From: Conexibacter sp.
GTDB taxonomy: Bacteria > Actinomycetota > Thermoleophilia > Solirubrobacterales > Solirubrobacteraceae
Reading direction: 5' to 3'
DNA length: 34,702 nt
Assembly (NCBI GenBank): GCA_025964295.1
Contig: JAOPZD010000025.1
Coordinates: 1 to 34,702, forward strand
Positions within the stretch are counted from its first letter, which is position 1. Each line of letters begins with the position of its first letter. Of this stretch, positions 1 through 7,664 are shown piece by piece. The notes beneath the pieces were generated by a model. The model had not been told where the DNA came from. It saw only the letters and a program-made list of their open reading frames with translations, and searched no databases. Made by a program: the position numbers and the translations under genes.

Positions 1-857
1 CCGTCGTCGAAGACCATCTTCGCCATGACCCGCGTCGCCAGTGACGCCAGCGCGCGACGGTCGACGCCCGACTGCTGCAGCGCGTCGAGGTCGGTGACTT
101 TGATGCCGCGCATGCGTTCGAGCGTGATCACGTCCGCTGTGGTGGTCTCCCAGTAGACGCGCGGGATCTGGACCTGCGGGTCGCCGGCGAAGTTCGCCGC
201 GAAGCGCTCGGCGTTGCGTCCCTCCAGCTCGTAGTCGAGCTCTGCGCGGAGGATCCGCGCGAACTCCTCGGCCAACCCCACCCAATCGACCCGTGCGAGC
301 ACGTGCAGGTGCCGGCTGGCCTGGGCCACGCGGTGCTGGAGGATCGCGAGGTCCTGCTCGATCTGCTCACGCGCGCCGGGCCGGCGGACCTTGACCACGA
401 CCTCGGTCCCGTCGTGCAGGCTTGCGATGTGCGCCTGCCCGATCGATGCCGACGCCAGCGGCTCGAGGTCCAGGCGGGCGAACGCTCCCGCGCCGAGCTC
501 CTCCTCGAGGGTGCGCTGGATCGCCGCCGCGGGGACCGGGGGCGCCGCATCCTGCAGCTTGGCCAGCTCGGCGCGGTAGCGCGGCGGCAGAAGATCACCG
601 CGCGTCGAGAGCATCTGCCCGAGCTTGATGAACGTCGGGCCCAGCTCCTCCAGCGCCGCGCGCAGGTTGCGCGGAGCGTCGTCGGCGTCGCCGGCGGGGT
701 GTCGCGATGGCGGGATCCCGTTGAGGCCCAGCGCGGCGGAGAGCTGCGCGAAGCCTTGCTTGACCAGCACCTCGGCGATCTGGCGCTCGCGGGCGCGCAG
801 CCCGTTCATCGTCTTCGGCCCATGGGCGCCAATCGTCCGGCGCGGAGTGGTGACCAT
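1..857 (-). CDS. ABC1/UbiB-family atypical protein kinase (C-terminus outside window)
   Basis: The minus strand reads 285 complete codons from an ATG at 857 and runs off the left edge. Family signatures seen are the KLGQ motif (about residues 78-81, in FIKLGQMLSTR), the alanine/serine loop ASASIGQAH (about 135-143) that replaces the usual glycine-rich loop, the VVVKV strand with the ATP-site lysine (about 153-157), and a DYELEGRNAERF segment. UbiB/ABC1 proteins are ATP-binding proteins linked to quinone and isoprenoid metabolism; the role in actinobacteria is mostly undefined. The catalytic HADPHPGN region lies outside the window. The frame stays open upstream of 857 without an obvious alternative start or Shine-Dalgarno site, so the start is moderately sure. 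It is divergent from the molybdenum hydroxylase at 951. Confidence 0.88.
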   Translation of the reverse strand, partial: MVTTPRRTIGAHGPKTMNGLRARERQIAEVLVKQGFAQLSAALGLNGIPPSRHPAGDADDAPRNLRAALEELGPTFIKLGQMLSTRGDLLPPRYRAELAKLQDAAPPVPAAAIQRTLEEELGAGAFARLDLEPLASASIGQAHIASLHDGTEVVVKVRRPGAREQIEQDLAILQHRVAQASRHLHVLARVDWVGLAEEFARILRAELDYELEGRNAERFAANFAGDPQVQIPRVYWETTTADVITLERMRGIKVTDLDALQQSGVDRRALASLATRVMAKMVFDD

Positions 858-897
858 GCGTCGCGCGAAGTCGGTGATCCGCCGGCGTCGGGGCCAA

Positions 898-926
898 TCG
901 CCAGGATCGGACGACGCCGGCTCACC
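898..926 (+). promoter_or_regulatory. Shared 29-bp operator-like element, copy 1 (molybdenum hydroxylase operon)
   Basis: This copy has TCGC, then ten bases, then CGACG, five bases and TCACC, matching the element repeated seven times in this window at 10 of the 12 core positions of the strict TCAC/TGACG/TCACC form (the A of TCAC and the T of TGACG differ). It ends 24 nt before the GTG start at 951, within one base of the spacing at three other copies. This is the weakest copy and is called because of both sequence and position. Confidence 0.55.
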
Positions 927-950
927 CGTCGATCCCCGAGCGTGCGGCCG

Positions 951-3548
951 GTGAAGCTCAACGTCAACGGTGCCGATGTCGAGGTCGACGACCGCCACGC
1001 GAAGGACCCGCTGCTATGGGTCGTGCGCGACGTGCTGGGCATGACCGGCACCAAGTTCGGCTGCGGCGCCGGGTTCTGCGCCGCCTGCACCGTGCTGATC
1101 GACGGCCGCAGCACGAAGGCGTGCCAGACGGCGACCGAGCGCGCGGTCGGCAAGTCCATCACGACGGTCGAAGGCGCCTCCGGGCGCGTGGCGAACGCCG
1201 TCCGCAGCGCGTGGCATCGCGGCAACGTGATCCAGTGCGGGTACTGCCAGCCGGGCCAGACGCTCGCGGCGATGGCGCTGTTGGAGTTCGATCCCGCGCC
1301 GGACGACGCGACCATCGACACAGCGATGAACGGGAACCTGTGCCGGTGCGGCACGTACCCGCGCATCCGCGCCGCCATCAAAGAGGCCGCCGCGACGCTC
1401 GCCGCCGGCGACGACCCTGGCGAGCTGGTCGCGCCGCCCGAGCCTGACGGCGGGCGCCTCACCGCCGAGGAGATGCTCGACCCGGTGCACCCGTACGTCC
1501 GCATCCGCCCGGACGGGACGATCGTCGTCTACTCGAGCCAGCTCGAGATGGGCCAGGGCATCCACACGGGCCTGGCGACCCTGGTCGCCGAGGAGCTGGA
1601 CGCGGACTTCGGCGCCGTGCGCGTCCTCAACGCGGCCAACGGCTGGGGGCCGACGGGGGACGTCTACGGCAATCCCGAGCTCGGCGGCGCCTTTCAGATC
1701 ACCGGCGCCTCGAACTCCACGCAGGGATCCTGGATGCGCTACCGCGTCGCGGCCGCCCAGGCCCGCGCGCGGCTGGTCGCCGCCGCGGCGCAGGCATGGG
1801 CGGTCGAAGCCGTGGAGATCGAGATCGACGCCGGGGTGATCAGCCACCCTGACGGCCAGCGCGCGACGTTCGGCGAGCTCACCGCGCTGGCCGAGCAGCA
1901 GCCGGTGCCAGACGACGTCCAGGTCAAGGACCTGGCCAAGGCCAAGCTGATCGGGCGCGAGGACATCCTGCGCGTCGACGCGCCCGCGAAGATCCTCGGC
2001 CGCACGGTCTTCGCCATCGACGTGCAGATCCCGGGGATGCTCACCGCCGTCGTGTTGCACGCCTCACGCTTCGGCGCGACGGTCGCGAGCATCGACGAAG
2101 AGGAGACGCTCCAGGAGGCCGGAGTGGTCGCCGTGGTGCCCGTCACCGACGGCGTGGCCGTCGTGGGCACCACCATGCAGGACGCGATCCGCGGGCTGCG
2201 CCGGCTGCACGTCGAATGGGACGACCGAGCGGCGGAGCGCCGCAGCTCCGAGCAACTGCTGGACGCCCATCGGCACCTGGTGGAGTCCGGCGAGAGCGTC
2301 GGCGTGTCCCGCGACGACGGCGACGTCGAGCAGGCCTTGCAGAACGCCGAGCACGTGATCGAGGCGTTCTACGAGCTGCCCTACCTGGCCCACGCGCCGA
2401 TGGAGCCCAACAACGCCGTGTGCCGGATGCGCGAGGACGGCATCCTCGAGGTCTGGGCGGGCACGGAGTCGCCGGAGTACACCCGCATGAACGCCGCCGA
2501 AGCGGGCGGCCTGGACAAGGAGCAGATCGAAGTCCACGTTCCGCTGGCCGGCGGCTCCTTCGGCTTGCACACCAGCGTCCGCAACGATCCCACCAGCGAG
2601 GCGGTCGAGATCGCGCGGGCGCTGGAGTGGAAGCACCCGGTCAAGGTCCAGTCGCTGCGCGAGGAGGAGTTCAAGAGCGGACGCTTCCGCGCGATGGCCG
2701 TGCACCGGGTCCGTGCCGGCGCCGACGCCTCCGGGCGCCTGACCGTGATGGACCACCGGATGGCCGCGCAGCCGACCTCACCGAACCTGCCGTTCGTCCG
2801 CGACGTGATGTTCAAGAACGGCATCGACTTCTTCACCGTCACCGGTGCCGCCGACCCTCCGTATGCGTTCGGGAACTTCCGGCTCGAGTCCTCCAACTTC
2901 GAGTCGACAATCCCGACAATGGTCTGGCGCTCGGTCGGCAACTCGCACACGGAGTTCGCCCGCGAGTCGGCCATCGACGAGCTGGCCGTCGCGACCGGCC
3001 GCGACCCGGTGGACCTGCGCCGGGAGCTGCTGGCCGACAACCCGCGCACCCTCCGTGCGCTGGAGCTGGCGGCCGAGCGCGCCGGCTGGGGGACGCCGCC
3101 GCCCGAGGGCGTCGCGCGGGGCATCGCCTGCTCGAGCTTCCTCAGCCACAGCGCGCACGTCGTCGAGGTCTCACTCGACGAGCGCGGTCGCGTGCACATC
3201 GAACGCGTCGTCGCGGCGCTGGACTGCGGCATCACGATCACCCCGGACCTCGTGCGCGCGCAGGTCGAGGGCAGCGTGCTGTTCGGCCTCGGCGCGGCGG
3301 CGTGGGGCGAGATCGTCCTCGCCGAGGGTGGCGAGCTGCTCACCCAGAACTTCGACCGCTACCGGGTCATGCGGATGCAGTCGACCCCGAGGTGCGAGAT
3401 CCACCTGATCGCCTCGTCGGAGAAGCCCTCCGGCGTCGGCGAGGTGAGCACGCCGACGGCAGCCCCGGCGCTCGCCAACGCCATCGCGGCCCTGACCGGC
3501 ACCCGGATCCGCCGCCTGCCCTTGTCGAAGTCCATTCCCATCTACTGA
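951..3548 (+). CDS. Fused [2Fe-2S] / molybdopterin hydroxylase (IorA-IorB-like, xanthine dehydrogenase superfamily)
   Basis: The 865-residue protein joins two subunits that are usually separate. Residues 1-150 are a two-cluster [2Fe-2S] domain: plant-type ligands C38, C43, C46, C58, and the second cluster C96, C99, C131, C133 (QCGYC and LCRCG). Residues from about 180 are the molybdenum-cofactor part, starting with QLEMGQGIHTGLATL, then AGGSFG, and ending with GVGE, whose Glu is the usual catalytic base. The arrangement is closest to isoquinoline 1-oxidoreductase and aldehyde oxidase types, which hydroxylate N-heterocycles or aldehydes with water; the substrate here is unknown. No FAD subunit lies beside it. 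GTG 951 is chosen because KLNVNG is the normal domain start and because of the operator spacing; GTG 942 is in frame. It is followed by CDGSH and XdhC-like genes. Confidence 0.9.
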   Translation: MKLNVNGADVEVDDRHAKDPLLWVVRDVLGMTGTKFGCGAGFCAACTVLIDGRSTKACQTATERAVGKSITTVEGASGRVANAVRSAWHRGNVIQCGYCQPGQTLAAMALLEFDPAPDDATIDTAMNGNLCRCGTYPRIRAAIKEAAATLAAGDDPGELVAPPEPDGGRLTAEEMLDPVHPYVRIRPDGTIVVYSSQLEMGQGIHTGLATLVAEELDADFGAVRVLNAANGWGPTGDVYGNPELGGAFQITGASNSTQGSWMRYRVAAAQARARLVAAAAQAWAVEAVEIEIDAGVISHPDGQRATFGELTALAEQQPVPDDVQVKDLAKAKLIGREDILRVDAPAKILGRTVFAIDVQIPGMLTAVVLHASRFGATVASIDEEETLQEAGVVAVVPVTDGVAVVGTTMQDAIRGLRRLHVEWDDRAAERRSSEQLLDAHRHLVESGESVGVSRDDGDVEQALQNAEHVIEAFYELPYLAHAPMEPNNAVCRMREDGILEVWAGTESPEYTRMNAAEAGGLDKEQIEVHVPLAGGSFGLHTSVRNDPTSEAVEIARALEWKHPVKVQSLREEEFKSGRFRAMAVHRVRAGADASGRLTVMDHRMAAQPTSPNLPFVRDVMFKNGIDFFTVTGAADPPYAFGNFRLESSNFESTIPTMVWRSVGNSHTEFARESAIDELAVATGRDPVDLRRELLADNPRTLRALELAAERAGWGTPPPEGVARGIACSSFLSHSAHVVEVSLDERGRVHIERVVAALDCGITITPDLVRAQVEGSVLFGLGAAAWGEIVLAEGGELLTQNFDRYRVMRMQSTPRCEIHLIASSEKPSGVGEVSTPTAAPALANAIAALTGTRIRRLPLSKSIPIY

Positions 3549-3566
3549 GCAGCGAGGAGCATTCCT

Positions 3567-3767
3567 ATGGCCGACGATGTGACGATCACGCCGAGCGAGA
3601 ACGGGCCGTACCTGGTCTCCGGGGCCGTGCACCTGACCGACATCGACGGACGGGAGATCGACCACCCCGACCAGATGGCCCTGTGCCGGTGCGGGCATTC
3701 GTCGAACAAGCCGTTCTGCGATGGGACCCACGCGACCATCGACTTCGACGGCACCCTGGCCAACTGA
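3567..3767 (+). CDS. CDGSH-type iron-sulfur protein
   Basis: This 66-residue protein carries the CDGSH ligand set C40, C42, C51 and H55 in the segment CRCGHSSNKPFCDGTH. The family binds a redox-active, labile [2Fe-2S] cluster with three Cys and one His. A GAGGAG Shine-Dalgarno site lies about 8 nt before the ATG. The gene starts 18 nt after the molybdenum hydroxylase stop and ends 13 nt before the XdhC-like gene, so the three are very likely one transcript. Its partner is unknown; electron transfer for, or cluster supply to, the hydroxylase is an inference from position only. Confidence 0.92.
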   Translation: MADDVTITPSENGPYLVSGAVHLTDIDGREIDHPDQMALCRCGHSSNKPFCDGTHATIDFDGTLAN

Positions 3768-3780
3768 GCCGGGGTCCGGC

Positions 3781-4842
3781 ATGAAGGACGTTCTCCGGCA
3801 GATCACGCGGTGGTCTCGGGGCGGCGACCGCGTCGCCGTGGCGATGGTCGTCGGTGCCCGGCGCTCGGCGCCGCGCCCGCTCGGGACCAAGATGGTGGTC
3901 AACCGTCGCGGCGAGATCGCCGGTGGGGTGTCGGGCGGCTGCGTCGAGGGGGCGGTCGTCGAGATCGCCGAGCGGGTGATCGACGGCGCGCCGTCTCAAC
4001 TCGCGCGCTTCGGCATCCCGGATGACGACGCCTGGGAGGTGGGACTGCCGTGCGGGGGCGAGATCGACGTCTGGGTGCAGGCCTTCGAGTGGAGCCGCTT
4101 TGCGGAGGTCGCGCGCACCGACGGCCGCGTCGCCGAGGTGACGCTGCTCGACGGCGATGGCGCGGGCGCCAAGCTGGTCGTCGAGTTGGACGGAACGCGC
4201 ACGGGCTCGCTGGGATCGCCGGAGCTCGACGCCGAAGGCGCGGAGGTAGCGGGCCAGCTCCTGTGGGAGGGCCGGTCCGAGCGCCACGGGCGGCTGTTCG
4301 TCGACGTGACGGCGCCCGCCCCGCGACTGGTCCTCGTCGGCGCGCTGGACATCGCCGCGGCGCTTTGCGTGGTGGCCCGCGCGAGCGGCTGGCTTCCCTA
4401 CGTGATCGACCCGCGTGCGCGCTTCGCCACGGCCGAGCGGTTCCAGGATGCCGAGGATCTCGTCGTGGCCTGGCCGCGGGACGCCTTCGCTCGTCTCGGC
4501 GGGATCGATCCCGCCACCTCGGTCGTGGCTTTGGCCCACGATCCCAAGATCGACGACGCGGCGCTGACGCTCGCCCTACGCTCGCCGGCCGCCTTCGTGG
4601 GGGCGATGGGGTCGCGCAGTGCCAACGCGCAACGCTTCGAACGGCTGCTGATGGCCGGGCTCGACGAGCAGGAGCTCGGGCGCCTGTCGGCCCCTGTCGG
4701 CCTTGATCTCGGCGCGTCGTCGCCCGAGGAGACCGCCCTGTCGATCATGGCCGAGGTCGTCGCGGCGAGCCACGCGCACCTCGGCGGGCGGCTGTCGGAG
4801 CGCCCGGGCCGGATCCACACGCCCGCGCCGGCCGCGGCCTGA
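3781..4842 (+). CDS. XdhC/CoxI-family molybdenum hydroxylase maturation factor
   Basis: The 353-residue protein has the N-terminal XdhC_CoxI domain with GGVSGGCVE (residues 48-56) and LPCGGEIDVWV (about 89-99), and a C-terminal Rossmann-like XdhC_C domain beginning near APRLVLVGA and closing with PVGLDLGASSPEETALSI. XdhC proteins bind the molybdenum cofactor, help its sulfuration and insert it into xanthine-dehydrogenase-type enzymes. The location directly behind the hydroxylase fits that job. ATG 3781 is chosen because it begins the conserved domain and lies just downstream of the CDGSH stop. The gene converges on the first LuxR giant with only 4 nt between the stop codons. Confidence 0.9.
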   Translation: MKDVLRQITRWSRGGDRVAVAMVVGARRSAPRPLGTKMVVNRRGEIAGGVSGGCVEGAVVEIAERVIDGAPSQLARFGIPDDDAWEVGLPCGGEIDVWVQAFEWSRFAEVARTDGRVAEVTLLDGDGAGAKLVVELDGTRTGSLGSPELDAEGAEVAGQLLWEGRSERHGRLFVDVTAPAPRLVLVGALDIAAALCVVARASGWLPYVIDPRARFATAERFQDAEDLVVAWPRDAFARLGGIDPATSVVALAHDPKIDDAALTLALRSPAAFVGAMGSRSANAQRFERLLMAGLDEQELGRLSAPVGLDLGASSPEETALSIMAEVVAASHAHLGGRLSERPGRIHTPAPAAA

Positions 4843-4846
4843 GCCG

Positions 4847-7627
4847 TCAGCCCGCCGCCTGCACCTCGGCCGGCAGCGCCTTGGCGAGCTGGTGGCGCGA
4901 TGCGATGTCGAGCTTGGCGAAGACCTTGTGCAGGTGGTAGGCCACGGTGTGCGGGCTGATGAACAGCCGCGCACCGATCTCGCGGTTGGACAGGCCGTCC
5001 CGGGCGAGGCGCGCCACCTGGACTTCCTGAGCGGTAAGCTGATCACGTCGCTCGACGCTGTGCCGGGGCGCGCGCAGCTCGCCGGTGGCGACCAGCTCGC
5101 CCTCGGCCCGGACGGCGAAGCCTTCTACGCCCATGGTGATGAACATCTCGTGTGCGGCGCGCAACTGCACGCGGGCGTCGACGATGCGACGCTCACGGCG
5201 CAGCCACTCGCCGTACAGCAGATGGGTCCGGCCGAGCTGGACCCGGATGGTGCTGCGGCGCAACCGCTCGATCGCCTCCCGGTACAGCGCGTCGGCGTTC
5301 GAGCGGTCGCCGAGCAGCGCCCGCGTCCGGGCCTCGATGCCCAGGCCCCAGTCGGTGCCGGCGGCCTGGGTGGTCTCCGCAATCCGTTCGAGCGCATCGC
5401 CGACGACCTCGGGCCGGCCGAGGTGCACGGCCGCCTCGACCAGCTCGGTCAGTGCCCACATGGCCGACCCGTCCTCGGAGAACCGCGCTGCCGGAAGGGT
5501 CGCCGCCAGAGCAGCGTCGTAGTGGCCGAGGCCGTTGTAGAGGACGCCGGTGAGGAACTCGCTGACGCTCAGCGCGAGCCCGTCTCCTCGAGCGCGGGCG
5601 TCTTCGACGTAGCTCTCGTTCAACCTTAGGAACTCGGTCTCTCGGCCACGGACAGCGGCGAGCGACAGCGCGCCGGACCCGTGCGTGGTCACCCCGATCG
5701 CCTCCGCGGCGGCGCGTGCCTCCTCGTTCAGCGACGCCGCGCCATCGAGGTCTCCCGAGAACGCGATGACGCTGCTGCGGTTGTTCAAGGCGAACGGCAG
5801 GCCGGTCAGGGCCCCGGTCGTCCGCACGAACTCGAGATGGCGCACCGACAGCACCGACCAGGCCGCGTCGTCCCAGAGGATGAGGGCGATCCAGCTCGCG
5901 AACCACAGCCACCGAGCATCCTGGGGTGGAAGCACGGTCTCCCGTTGGAAGCCCTGCAACGCGTCCTTCAACAGCGGCGCGCCCGCCGCGTAGCCCTGAG
6001 CGAAGCGGACGGCCAGACCCCGCAGCAGGAGACCGGACGGCCGCGGCGCCTCGGACAGGACGGGGCCCGCGAGCGCGGCGCGGCTGGCCTCCACGACATA
6101 GGCGCGGCCGGCCAGGCGGCCGGCCGTCATCGCCGCGGTGAGGGTGTCCAGGTAGGTGTCGCGGGCGAGCTCGGGGTCGAGGCGCTGCAGCTCGCGCGCG
6201 GCCTTGAGCAGCAGCGGCGGGGCGTCGCCCACACGCTGTGAGGCGAACGCGATCTGCCCCCGCAGGAGGTCGACCCTGGCCCGTTCGCCCTCCCGGGGGC
6301 TGCCCGCGTCGGCCAGGTCGAGGAGGACGAGCGCGTCGTCGAGGGCGCCGGCCTGGAACTTCGTCTGGGCTGCCGCCAGGGCGCGCTGCGCGCGCTGGTC
6401 TCGACCGGGGGTCAGGGCGGCGGCGCGTTCGAGGTACGTCGCGGCGGCGGCGAGACCGCCGCGGGCCTGGGCGCGGGTAGCGGCGCGTTCGAGCTCGGCG
6501 GCAACGTCTTCGTCGGGGTGGGCGGTGGCTTGGGCGAGGTGCCACGCGTGGCGGTCCGGATCGGCGTGGGGGTCGGTGGCTTGGGCGAGGGCGCGGTGGA
6601 CATCGCGGCGCTGGTGCGGGGTCGCCGAGCGGTAGAGGACCGAGCGGACGAGGGGATGGCGGAACATCACGCGGCCGGTGATCTCGATCAACCCGGCCGT
6701 CTCGGCGGGTTCCAGCGCGTCGACGGCGATGTCGGTGGCCTCGGCGGCGCGCCAGAGGAGGGCTGGGTCGCCGGTCGGCTCGGCGGCGGCCAGCAGCAGG
6801 AGCCGTTGCGTGGTGTCGGGAAGCGTCTCCAGCCGCGCGCGGTAGCTGTCCTCCACGCGCGTGGGGACGGCGTGCTGGAGGCCCAGCCCGCCGGCGAGCT
6901 GGCCCGGAGACAGCACGCGCGGAAGCTCGAGCAGGGCGAGCGGGTTGCCACGGGTCTCGGCGATCAGCTGGTTGGCGATCTGCTCGTCCAGGCGCCCCGG
7001 GATGGCCGCTGCCAGCAAGGCGCGGGCATCGGCCGGGGCAAGGCCGTCCAGGACCAGCTCGGGAAGACCGGTGAGCAGCTTGCTGGGCTCGCGTGTGGCG
7101 AGCAGCAGGACTACGGGTTCGGCGAGCATCCGCCGGGCGACGAACGCCACCGCCTGGGCGGACTCACGATCCAGCCACTGCGCGTCGTCGATCACGCACA
7201 GCAGCGGCTGCTGCTCGGCGGCTTCGGACAACAGGCTCAGGACGGCGAGACCGACGAGGAAGCGATCGGGCGCGGTGCCGGCCGCCAGGCCGAATGCGGT
7301 GTGCAGGGCGTCGCGCTGGGCGTCGGGCAGGCGCGGCACCAGGTCGAGGAGCGGGGTACAGAGCTGGTGCAGGGCGGCGAAGGCCAGCTCCATCTCGGAC
7401 TCGACGCCCACAACGCGCACCACGCGAAGATCGAACGCCGCCGCGATCGCGTGCTCCAGCAGCGCGGTCTTGCCGACACCGGCCTCGCCCCGCAGCAGCA
7501 ACACCCCGCTGCGCTGCGAGCGCGCCCCGTCCAGAAGGTCGTCGAGCCTCGCGCGCTCCATCTCGCGACCGCGCAGGAGCCGGCCATCAGAGGACCCGGG
7601 CGACGAAACCCCTCCAACCATCGGCAT
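4847..7627 (-). CDS. LuxR-family ATP-binding transcriptional regulator (AAA-TPR-HTH, LAL type), copy 1
   Basis: This 926-residue regulator begins with an AAA/STAND ATPase: Walker A GEAGVGKT (residues 47-54) and Walker B LLCVIDDAQWLD (about 142-153). A long alpha-helical, TPR-like middle follows, and it ends with a LuxR helix-turn-helix (LTAQEVQVARLARDGLSNREI and FISPHTVAYHLHKVF). Large LuxR regulators of this kind couple signal and ATP binding to transcription activation. It is a clear paralogue of the protein encoded just upstream (7665-10427), with near-identical stretches at protein and DNA level, so the pair arose by tandem duplication. The start ATG at 7627 sits 5 nt after a TAGGAT box. 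The ligand is unknown. Confidence 0.93.
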   Translation of the reverse strand: MPMVGGVSSPGSSDGRLLRGREMERARLDDLLDGARSQRSGVLLLRGEAGVGKTALLEHAIAAAFDLRVVRVVGVESEMELAFAALHQLCTPLLDLVPRLPDAQRDALHTAFGLAAGTAPDRFLVGLAVLSLLSEAAEQQPLLCVIDDAQWLDRESAQAVAFVARRMLAEPVVLLLATREPSKLLTGLPELVLDGLAPADARALLAAAIPGRLDEQIANQLIAETRGNPLALLELPRVLSPGQLAGGLGLQHAVPTRVEDSYRARLETLPDTTQRLLLLAAAEPTGDPALLWRAAEATDIAVDALEPAETAGLIEITGRVMFRHPLVRSVLYRSATPHQRRDVHRALAQATDPHADPDRHAWHLAQATAHPDEDVAAELERAATRAQARGGLAAAATYLERAAALTPGRDQRAQRALAAAQTKFQAGALDDALVLLDLADAGSPREGERARVDLLRGQIAFASQRVGDAPPLLLKAARELQRLDPELARDTYLDTLTAAMTAGRLAGRAYVVEASRAALAGPVLSEAPRPSGLLLRGLAVRFAQGYAAGAPLLKDALQGFQRETVLPPQDARWLWFASWIALILWDDAAWSVLSVRHLEFVRTTGALTGLPFALNNRSSVIAFSGDLDGAASLNEEARAAAEAIGVTTHGSGALSLAAVRGRETEFLRLNESYVEDARARGDGLALSVSEFLTGVLYNGLGHYDAALAATLPAARFSEDGSAMWALTELVEAAVHLGRPEVVGDALERIAETTQAAGTDWGLGIEARTRALLGDRSNADALYREAIERLRRSTIRVQLGRTHLLYGEWLRRERRIVDARVQLRAAHEMFITMGVEGFAVRAEGELVATGELRAPRHSVERRDQLTAQEVQVARLARDGLSNREIGARLFISPHTVAYHLHKVFAKLDIASRHQLAKALPAEVQAAG

Positions 7628-7638
7628 ACCCCATCCTA
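7628..7638 (-). promoter_or_regulatory. Leaderless-type -10 promoter element of LuxR giant 1
   Basis: On the minus strand TAGGAT (7638-7633) is followed by five bases and then the ATG at 7627, so transcription would begin at or near the start codon. The stretch TCTAGGATG-GG-ATG is shared with the paralogue at 10427, with only two differences over 13 bases before the ATG. No clear -35 box is visible. Confidence 0.55.
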
Positions 7639-7664
7639 GACCGGCCTCCTGCGCCCAGCCGGCG

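Noticed and set aside
303..950. Open frame upstream of the molybdenum hydroxylase
   Set aside because: It is antisense to a clear UbiB-family gene and has no domain; it merely lacks stops because of high GC.
6412..6603. Short proline- and arginine-rich frames within the LuxR giants
   Set aside because: These are shadow frames of GC-rich coding DNA with low-complexity composition.
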